DNA from: Betaproteobacteria bacterium
GTDB taxonomy: Bacteria > Pseudomonadota > Gammaproteobacteria > Burkholderiales > Burkholderiaceae_C
Reading direction: 5' to 3'
Assembly: GCA_947448675.1 (NCBI GenBank)
Contig: CANFOR010000095.1
Location: 1-10,163, forward strand
Length of the DNA stretch: 10,163 nt
Shown here: one piece after another, positions 4,939 through 10,163 of the stretch
Position numbering within the stretch: position 1 is the first letter of the stretch
Layout of the letters: the number at the start of each line of letters is the position of its first letter
Notes under the pieces: generated by a model
What the model was told of the DNA's origin: nothing
Seen by the model: only the letters and a program-made list of their open reading frames with translations
Database searches by the model: none
Program-made: the position numbers and the translations under genes

Positions 4939-5484
4939 ATGACTGCGATGAACCCACCGCCTACTTTATTGAACCCTCTGCTTGACCTGGGTTTTAGCCG
5001 TGTGGTCGATGTTCCGCGTGCCTTGGTTTGGCGCGCTTGGACAGAGCCTGCGTTGCTGATGCCGTGGTTTTGCCCCAAGCCTTGGAGCGTGGTGGATGCA
5101 GAAATCGACCTGCGGCCCGGCGGCGTGTTTCGCACCACCATGCAGTCGCCCGAGGGGCAGCAGTTTCCTAACAGCGGTTGCTTTTTAGAAATTGTGCCTG
5201 GGCAGAAATTGGTGTGGACCAATGCCCTGCTGCCGGGCTTTCGGCCCATTGCAATCGCGGCGCTGCCCACGGCAGACAGCAGCACGGTGGACTTTAAATT
5301 CACCGCCAGCATAGAGCTGGCCGACGCGGCCATCAGCGGCAGCAGCCAGTTGGGCACGCGCTACACCGCCACCGTGGTTCACGCCGACGCGGCGGGCTGC
5401 CAGCAGCACGCCGCCATGGGCTTTGAGCAAGGCTGGGGCATTGCGCTCGACCAACTGGTGGCCATGCTGAAAAAAGGCCTTTAA
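4939..5484 (+). CDS. SRPBCC / AHSA1-like domain protein
   Basis: A 181-residue protein of the START-like SRPBCC superfamily, AHSA1 (Aha1 C-terminal-like) group. Characteristic points are FSRVVDVPRALVWRAWTEPALLMPWF near the N-terminus (the helix-grip start: R.....ALVWRAWT.P..L..WF), the DLRPGGVFRTTMQSPEG segment, and FEQGWGIALDQLVAML in the long C-terminal helix. These domains hold hydrophobic ligands in a deep cavity; the ligand here is unknown. There is no signal peptide or membrane segment, so it is cytoplasmic. The start at 4939 has AAGGAG (4926-4931) at seven bases. It lies after a terminator, with no clear promoter of its own seen, and converges on rlmD with about 50 bases between stop codons. 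Confidence 0.87.
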   Translation: MTAMNPPPTLLNPLLDLGFSRVVDVPRALVWRAWTEPALLMPWFCPKPWSVVDAEIDLRPGGVFRTTMQSPEGQQFPNSGCFLEIVPGQKLVWTNALLPGFRPIAIAALPTADSSTVDFKFTASIELADAAISGSSQLGTRYTATVVHADAAGCQQHAAMGFEQGWGIALDQLVAMLKKGL

Positions 5485-5535
5485 TCCGCTGGCCACGCTG
5501 GCTGCGGCTTAGACCTGCGTGCACATTCAAGCTGC

Positions 5536-7011
5536 TTACGCAGCAAGATCAAACACCGCCATGCTCTCCACATGCGCCGTGTGCGGAAACATGTTCACCG
5601 CGCCTGCCGCGCTGCAGGTGTAGCCTGCAAGGTGTACCAAGACGCCTGCGTCGCGTGCCAGTGTGGCCGGGTTGCAGCTCACGTAGACGATGCGTTGCGG
5701 GGGCTGCCACGCACCGTTTTCGGTGTGGCGCAGCTCGGGGTTTTGCTGCAGGTCGGCCAAGGCTTTGACCAAGGCAAAAGCGCCTTCGCGCGGGGGGTCT
5801 ACCAGCCATTTATCGGCCACGCCGTCTTGCACCAGCATTTGCGGCGTCATGTCGAACAAATTGCGCGCTACAAATTGTGTAGCTGCCAACGCATATTCGG
5901 CGGGCGTTGCAGCCGCTTTTTGCTCTGCATTGAAGCGCAAATTGGCGCGTGAACGCTCTACCAAGGCCTCGCTGCCTTCAATGCCCAGCACCTCGCGCGC
6001 GAGCGTGGCCAATGGCAGGGTAAAGTTGCCCAGGCCGCAAAACCAGTCGATCACGCGCTCGTGTTTTTGCACGGCCAAGAGGCGCAGCGCGCGCGCCACC
6101 AAGACGCGGTTGATCTGCGGGTTGACCTGGGTGAAGTCGGTCGGTTTGAAGGGCATGCTCACGCCGTATTCGGGCAGGGCGTAGCGCAGCTGCGGCCCAT
6201 CTGCGTCAAGCAGTTTCACCGTCTCGGGCCCCTTGGACTGCAGCCACCATTGCAATTGCACCGCGCTGTGCGCTTGCGCAAAGGCGCGCAGGCGGGCCAG
6301 GTCGGCATCGCTCAGCGGCTCCAGGTGGCGCAGCACCAGAGCGGTAACGCTGTCGCCGCAGGCCAGCTCGATCTGTGGGCAGGTGTCTACCGCGTCCATC
6401 GAGGCAATCAGTGCGCGCAGGGGCAGCAGCAAGGCGCTCACGTGCGGGGGCAGCACGGGGCAAACCAACATGTCGGCCACGTAGCGGCTTTTGCGCTCGT
6501 GAAAGCCGATCAGCACTTCGCCTTTTTTGAGCACATGGCGCACCGACAAACGGGCCCGGTAGCGATAGCCCCAGCTGGGGCCTTCAATCGGCCGCAGCAC
6601 CATGCCCGGCTTGACCTTGCCCAGGTGCCACAGGTTGTCTTCGAGCACGCGCTGCTTACTGGCTACTTGGGCGGCGGGGTGCAGGTGTTGCATCTTGCAG
6701 CCGCCGCAAGCGCCGGTGTGCAAGCCAAAGTGCGGACAGCCGGGCGTGACGCGCTGCGAACTCTCGCGGTGGATGGCCATCAAGGTGGCCTGTTCCCAGT
6801 TGTTCTTTTTGCGGTAGGTGGAAGCGGTCACTTGCTCAAAGGGCAGCGCACCTTCAATAAACACCACCTTGCCGTCGGCGCGGTGGGCCACACCCTGGGC
6901 TTCGAGGTCGAGCGATTCAACGTGCAGGCTGTGTTCGGGGAAGGCGGGGGCAGCGGGTGCGGCAAGGGCTGCGCTGGCAGGGGCTGAAGGGGATGCGGTC
7001 TCTTGGGTCAT
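5536..7011 (-). CDS. rlmD: 23S rRNA (uracil-1939-C5)-methyltransferase RlmD
   Basis: RlmD transfers a methyl group from SAM to U1939 of 23S rRNA and carries a 4Fe-4S cluster. In 491 residues: an Ala/Pro-rich N-terminal tail (1-25), a TRAM RNA-binding domain (about 26-80), cluster cysteines 92, 102, 105 (CPHFGLHTGACGGC) and 184, SAM-binding DWFCGLGNF (322-330), DPPR (405-408), the nucleophile Cys446 (SCNPATLARD) and Glu482 (HVES) as base. All key residues are present. The start is supported by GGAG just before ATG 7011. It is longer than E. coli RlmD, partly through the tail and partly through an insertion around residues 362-379 that coincides with a copy of the dispersed repeat. The stop codon lies in the loop of a small hairpin (GCTGC-TTAC-GCAGC, 5531-5544). 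Confidence 0.95.
   Translation of the reverse strand: MTQETASPSAPASAALAAPAAPAFPEHSLHVESLDLEAQGVAHRADGKVVFIEGALPFEQVTASTYRKKNNWEQATLMAIHRESSQRVTPGCPHFGLHTGACGGCKMQHLHPAAQVASKQRVLEDNLWHLGKVKPGMVLRPIEGPSWGYRYRARLSVRHVLKKGEVLIGFHERKSRYVADMLVCPVLPPHVSALLLPLRALIASMDAVDTCPQIELACGDSVTALVLRHLEPLSDADLARLRAFAQAHSAVQLQWWLQSKGPETVKLLDADGPQLRYALPEYGVSMPFKPTDFTQVNPQINRVLVARALRLLAVQKHERVIDWFCGLGNFTLPLATLAREVLGIEGSEALVERSRANLRFNAEQKAAATPAEYALAATQFVARNLFDMTPQMLVQDGVADKWLVDPPREGAFALVKALADLQQNPELRHTENGAWQPPQRIVYVSCNPATLARDAGVLVHLAGYTCSAAGAVNMFPHTAHVESMAVFDLAA
5867..5907 (+). repeat. Dispersed repeat, copy E, inside rlmD
   Basis: GCTACAAATTGTGTAGCTGC followed by CAACGCATATTCGGCGGGCG has the same core as the intergenic copies. 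It lies antisense to rlmD and is translated in frame as roughly PAEYALAATQFVA, in a linker after the first SAM-binding motifs, without introducing a stop. Confidence 0.6.
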
Positions 7012-7055
7012 GGCTCCGATTGTCTCAGGCCTGGGGCGTTGAGTTGGGGCGCGGC

Positions 7056-7784
7056 TCAGGCAGTGGACTCCAAAGCCTTGCGCTGGCGCTCACGCCCATT
7101 GCCCAGGTGCATGCGCATGGCGGCTTTGGCGCCTTCGATGTCTTGGCGGGCGATGGCGGCGTAGATGTGTTCGTGCTCTTGGTTGACGCGCTGCAAATAC
7201 GGCGCTTGCTCGGCCTGCGGCAGGCGCGCGGCATTGATGCGGGTGCGAGGCAAGAGTGTGGCCCCCAAGTGGCTCATCACGTCAACAAAATAGCGGTTGC
7301 CGGTGGCGCGGGCAATGTGCAGGTGAAACTGAATGTCGGGCGTCACGGTGTCGCCCGAGTTGTGAGTGTGGGCCTCAAACTCGTCGAGCGCGCGGCGCAT
7401 GTCAGCCAGTTGCGCGCTGCTGCGGCGCTGCGCGGCCAAACCCGCCGACTCGGTCTCTAAACTCATGCGCAGCTCCAGCACGGCCAACACGTCGCCCGCT
7501 GTGGCAATGTCTGAGGGGTTGATGCGAAAGCTGGTTTCGGCCCGCGCGTCGAGCACAAAGGTGCCCACGCCGTGGTGGGTGTCTACCAAGGCGGCGGCCT
7601 GCAAACGCGAGATGGCCTCGCGCACCACGCTGCGGCTCACGCCCCACTCGCGCATGATGGCCGACTCGGTGGGTAATTTGTCACCCGGTTTGAGCTGCTG
7701 CGCCTTGATTTGGTCGGTAAACCCCTTGACCAATTCATGCGCCAAACTGCGCGAGCGGCGCGCGGTCAAAGCCTCGCTGACCAT
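7056..7784 (-). CDS. GntR/FadR-family (FCD domain) transcriptional regulator
   Basis: A repressor-type regulator, about 242 residues from the chosen start. The N-terminal winged helix (about 11-78) contains PTESAIMREWGVSRSVVREAISRLQAAALV, with GVGTF closing the wing. The C-terminal FCD domain keeps the likely metal and ligand-binding residues: Asp-x3-His (DIQFH), a later His in HEHIYAAI, and one in MRMHL. Its divergent neighbour udh points to a uronate or aldarate-type effector. Start choice: ATG 7784 has GGAG at nine bases upstream and lies about 60 bases after the predicted transcription start. In-frame ATGs at 7847 and 7910 are possible, but 7847 would be nearly leaderless and 7910 would run through the operator. 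It converges with nothing and ends 44 bases before rlmD on the same strand, so some co-transcription into rlmD is conceivable. Confidence 0.9.
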   Translation of the reverse strand: MVSEALTARRSRSLAHELVKGFTDQIKAQQLKPGDKLPTESAIMREWGVSRSVVREAISRLQAAALVDTHHGVGTFVLDARAETSFRINPSDIATAGDVLAVLELRMSLETESAGLAAQRRSSAQLADMRRALDEFEAHTHNSGDTVTPDIQFHLHIARATGNRYFVDVMSHLGATLLPRTRINAARLPQAEQAPYLQRVNQEHEHIYAAIARQDIEGAKAAMRMHLGNGRERQRKALESTA

Positions 7785-7853
7785 GTTGTTTGCAGGCTCC
7801 GGCGGGGCTGCAATATCGGTATTTGTAGGGGTTGACAGGCGGCGCATGCGGCC

Positions 7854-7882
7854 ATGATAATGGGCTTTAGGTTGTCTGACAA
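7854..7882 (-). promoter_or_regulatory. Predicted promoter of the GntR-family regulator
   Basis: On the minus strand TTGTCA (7882-7877), a 17-base spacer and TATCAT (7859-7854) make a good sigma70 promoter. Its -35 box lies within the operator palindrome, which predicts autorepression. The expected start point near 7847 argues against translation starting upstream of it. Confidence 0.55.
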
Positions 7883-7883
7883 C
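7871..7883. promoter_or_regulatory. Operator palindrome for the GntR/FCD regulator
   Basis: GTTGTC-T-GACAAC is a perfect 6+1+6 palindrome lying between the divergent regulator and udh genes. Its form agrees with the TnGTnnnACnA-type sites of FadR/FCD-subfamily GntR repressors. It covers the regulator's predicted -35 box and lies about 40 bases before the udh start codon, so one site could control both directions. Confidence 0.7.
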
Positions 7884-7924
7884 TGATAAGATTGCGGTTT
7901 CAAAGCCCATGCCTCTCCAACCCT

Positions 7925-8773
7925 ATGCCCAAGCTTGACGCCACTGCGAAACTATCAACTCCATTGGGGAAAATACTGCTCACCGGCGCTGCGGGTGGCT
8001 TGGGCCAGGTGCTGCGCCACAGTCTGCAGCCCTTTGCAAACAGCTTGCGCTTGTCAGACATCACACCAATGACGTCTGCTGCAGCGCATGAAGAAATTGT
8101 GCAATGCAACTTGGCCGACAAGGCCGCGGTAGACGCTGCGGTGGCCGGTGTAGACGCCATTGTGCACATGGGTGGCGTTTCGACCGAGCGACCGTTTGAA
8201 GAAATTTTAGAAGCCAATATCAAAGGCGTTTTTCACATCTACGAAGCGGCACGCCGCCACGGTGTGCGCCGCGTGGTGTTTGACAGTTCTAACCACGTGG
8301 TGGGTTTTCACAAGCAAAGCGATTTTTTAGAGACCGACTGCGCGCGCCGGCCTGACGGCTACTACGGCCTGAGCAAGGCCTATGGCGAAGATCTGTCGCG
8401 TTTTTATTTCGACCGCTATGGCATTGAGAGCGCATGTCTGCGCATCGGTTCTTCCTTCCCCGAGCCCGCCGACCGGCGCATGCTGGTCACTTGGCTGAGC
8501 TACCGTGACTTGACCGAGCTGGTCCGCTGCTGCTTGTTTGCGCCTGCGCTAGGCCACACCATCGTGTACGGCGCGTCGAACAACCGCGACCCATGGTGGA
8601 GCAATGCCGGTGCGGCCCACCTGGGCTTTGTGCCGCAAGACAACACTGAGCCCTTTCGCGCCAAAGCCGAAAGCGTTGCGCCACTGGCCGCAGACGACCC
8701 GGTGCGCGTCTACCAAGGCGGCAGCTTTGTGGTGCGCGGGCCGTTTGAAACCTTGCCTGCAGTGAGCCCCTAA
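7925..8773 (+). CDS. udh: Uronate dehydrogenase (NAD-dependent)
   Basis: Udh oxidises D-glucuronate or D-galacturonate to the aldarolactone with NAD+, the first step of the oxidative hexuronate route in the cytoplasm. The 282-residue protein is a short extended-SDR enzyme: TGAAGGLG (20-27) for the dinucleotide, LRLSDI with the Asp that favours NAD, ERPFEEILEANIKGVFHIYEAARRHGV, SSNHVVGF (121-128), Tyr147-x3-Lys151 (YGLSK), RIGSSFPEP and DDPVRVYQGG near the end. These segments match the Pseudomonas syringae and Agrobacterium enzymes closely as I recall them. ATG 7925 is chosen; no strong ribosome site is visible, and a TTG start at 7892 in the same frame would add 11 residues. It heads an operon with the lactonase (four bases apart) and a TRAP transporter. 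Confidence 0.92.
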   Translation: MPKLDATAKLSTPLGKILLTGAAGGLGQVLRHSLQPFANSLRLSDITPMTSAAAHEEIVQCNLADKAAVDAAVAGVDAIVHMGGVSTERPFEEILEANIKGVFHIYEAARRHGVRRVVFDSSNHVVGFHKQSDFLETDCARRPDGYYGLSKAYGEDLSRFYFDRYGIESACLRIGSSFPEPADRRMLVTWLSYRDLTELVRCCLFAPALGHTIVYGASNNRDPWWSNAGAAHLGFVPQDNTEPFRAKAESVAPLAADDPVRVYQGGSFVVRGPFETLPAVSP

Positions 8774-8777
8774 GCCC

Positions 8778-9671
8778 ATGCCACACCAAGCTGAGCTCAT
8801 TGTGGACGCCCGCAACGCCACCGGCGAGTCACCCGTGTGGAGCGTGGCCGAGCAAGCGCTCTACTGGGTCGATATTCCAGCGCGCAACTTGCACCGCTGG
8901 CGCGCCGCCGACGGCGCACTCACACAATGGTGCGCTCCTGAAATGCTAGCGTGCATCGCGCCCCACGCCTTAGGCGGATGGGTGGCGGGCATGGAGTCGG
9001 GCGTGTTCAAACTCGACGCGCAAGCCGACGGCAGCCTGCTCTGCCAGCCCTTGGCCAGCGTGCCACACGCCTTTGCGGGCATGCGTTTTAACGATGGCCG
9101 CTGCGACCGCCAAGGCCGCTTTGTGGCGGGTACTATGAGCATAAAAATGGACGAAAACCCAGGCGCAGCAAGCGTATACAGCTATAAAAATAATAGCAAA
9201 TTGCGTCAACTTGCTGGCGGCATGCGGGTGCCCAATGGCCTGGGCTTCAGCCCCGATGGCCGCACCATGTACCTGAGCGATTCGCACACCAGCGTGCAAA
9301 GCATTTGGGCTTTTGACTACGACACCGCCAGCGGCACACCCAGCAAGCAACGCCTGTTTGTTGACATGAAACCCCTGCCCGGCCGCCCCGACGGTGCCGC
9401 TGTAGACGCCGACGGTTGCTACTGGATTTGCGGCAACGACGCAGGCCTGGTGCACCGCTTCACGCCACAGGGCAAGCTCGACCGCTCACTGGCCGTACCT
9501 GTAAAAAAACCTGCCATGTGCGCCTTTGGCGGGGCGAGGCTAGACACCCTCTTCGTCACCTCCATTCGCCCTGACAACATCGATCTGAGCGACCAAGCCC
9601 TGGCAGGCGGCGTGTTTGCCCTGCAGCCCGGCGTGCAGGGCTTGGCGGAGCCGTTTTTCAAAGCCTGGTAA
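8778..9671 (+). CDS. SMP-30/gluconolactonase family lactonase
   Basis: A 297-residue six-bladed beta-propeller of the SMP-30/LRE family. The metal-binding residues can be placed: Glu17 (GESPVW), Asn105 (RFNDG), Asn153 (VPNGLGFSPDG) and Asp205 (GRPDGAAVD). Enzymes of this family hydrolyse sugar lactones with a divalent metal. Coming four bases after udh, it most likely opens the glucaro- or galactarolactone that Udh makes. The start ATG 8778 lacks a strong ribosome site, and translation is probably coupled to udh. Residues about 131-140 (ASVYSYKNNS) come from a copy of the dispersed repeat, placed in a loop before the VPNG strand without breaking the frame. Whether it prefers uronolactones or aldonolactones cannot be told from sequence. 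Confidence 0.88.
   Translation: MPHQAELIVDARNATGESPVWSVAEQALYWVDIPARNLHRWRAADGALTQWCAPEMLACIAPHALGGWVAGMESGVFKLDAQADGSLLCQPLASVPHAFAGMRFNDGRCDRQGRFVAGTMSIKMDENPGAASVYSYKNNSKLRQLAGGMRVPNGLGFSPDGRTMYLSDSHTSVQSIWAFDYDTASGTPSKQRLFVDMKPLPGRPDGAAVDADGCYWICGNDAGLVHRFTPQGKLDRSLAVPVKKPAMCAFGGARLDTLFVTSIRPDNIDLSDQALAGGVFALQPGVQGLAEPFFKAW
9162..9197 (-). repeat. Dispersed repeat, copy F, inside the lactonase gene
   Basis: On the minus strand GCTATTATTTTTATAGCTG (from 9197) continues as TATACGCTTGCTGCGCC. It has the same hairpin and TACGC core as the intergenic copies, and is antisense to the host gene, as in rlmD. In the lactonase frame it reads SVYSYKNNS, an AT-rich interruption in an otherwise GC-rich gene. 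Confidence 0.62.
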
Positions 9672-9711
9672 TTTTCTTCAACCTCAATTTTTATACCACT
9701 GGAGACACCGC

Positions 9712-10163
9712 ATGCAAACCAAAACCACCCTCATAGCCACCGCAATCGCCTTACTGGCCTTGGGCGCACGCGCCACCGAGTTTCGCTCGGCCGACACCCA
9801 CAACGCCGACGACTACCCCACGGTGGCCGCCGTCAAATACATGGGCACGTTGCTGGAACAAAAAAGCGGCGGCAAACTCAAGATCAAAGTCTTCAACAAA
9901 CAAGCCTTGGGCAGCGAGAAAGAAACCATCGACCAAGTCAAAATTGGTGCGCTGGACTTCACCCGCGTCAACGTCGGCCCCATGAACGGCATTTGCCCGC
10001 TCACCCAAGTGCCGACCATGCCGTTTTTGTTCAACTCGATTGCCCACATGCGCAAATCGCTCGACGGCCCAGTGGGCGACGAAATTTTGAAAAGCTGCGA
10101 GTCGGTGGGCTTTATCGGCCTGGCCTTTTACGACAGTGGCGCGCGCTCGATTTACGCCAAAAA
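9712..10163 (+). CDS. TRAP transporter substrate-binding protein (DctP/UxuP-like), 3' end outside window
   Basis: The first 150 codons of a periplasmic solute-binding protein; the frame stays open to the end of the window. Residues 1-21 form a signal peptide with a hydrophobic core and ARA cleavage site. The mature start FRSADTHNADDYPTVAAVKYMG, then SGGKLKIKVFNKQALGSEKETIDQVKIGALDFTRVNVGPM, is the classic DctP pattern, with PTMPFLF and YDSGARSIYAK following. ATG 9712 has GGAG (9701-9704) at seven bases. It follows the lactonase by 40 bases, so it is probably in the same operon, and the membrane subunits (DctQ/DctM) should lie just downstream. Given udh in the operon, the ligand is likely a hexuronate such as glucuronate or galacturonate; that is inference from context. 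Confidence 0.9.
   Translation, partial: MQTKTTLIATAIALLALGARATEFRSADTHNADDYPTVAAVKYMGTLLEQKSGGKLKIKVFNKQALGSEKETIDQVKIGALDFTRVNVGPMNGICPLTQVPTMPFLFNSIAHMRKSLDGPVGDEILKSCESVGFIGLAFYDSGARSIYAK

Noticed and set aside
1..10163. CRISPR array
   Set aside because: No regularly spaced identical direct repeats occur. The dispersed repeats are diverged, irregularly spaced and in both orientations.

Overview
The window looks like a betaproteobacterial chromosome of the Comamonadaceae type (Polaromonas/Rhodoferax/Acidovorax relatives). Most genes are GC-rich. The HrcA, RlmD, YccA-like and uronate dehydrogenase proteins all resemble that group, and dispersed repeats built around a GCTAT..ATAGCTGC core recur through the window. 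No plasmid or phage structural gene is present. The genus is an inference.

Layout. Positions 1-140 hold the 5' half of a CAU-anticodon tRNA on the minus strand. It stops matching a tRNA just after the anticodon loop and runs into unrelated AT-rich sequence, which looks like an integration or deletion junction. Next come the heat-shock repressor gene hrcA (minus) and a divergent RhlG/FabG-like short-chain dehydrogenase. A gene-poor stretch (2064-2627) carries repeat copies and a possible ferredoxin-like remnant.

The most striking item is at 2628-3413. A DEDDh exonuclease gene of lower GC content sits between GTTAGGCC on the left and GGCCTAAC plus an imperfect hairpin on the right. Joining the two ends as a circle gives an attC-like site with an 8-bp perfect outer pair, so the gene is best read as a single integron cassette (about 2690-3406). 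No integrase gene is in view. A 21-codon ORF with a strong ribosome binding site ends inside the GTTAG junction, as ORF-11 does in the class 1 attI site.

Positions 3514-5484 hold a GlcG/HbpS-family gene (minus), a Bax-inhibitor-1/YccA-like membrane protein with a clear promoter and terminator, and an SRPBCC/AHSA1-like gene. rlmD (23S rRNA m5U1939 methyltransferase, minus) follows.

The right third is a sugar-acid locus. A GntR/FCD regulator is transcribed away from udh (uronate dehydrogenase), an SMP-30 lactonase and a TRAP-transporter solute-binding protein that runs off the end. The likely logic is uptake of a hexuronate through the TRAP system, oxidation to an aldarolactone by Udh and hydrolysis by the SMP-30 enzyme, under a repressor that binds the GTTGTC-T-GACAAC palindrome between the divergent genes. 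Copies of the dispersed repeat lie in frame inside both rlmD and the SMP-30 gene.
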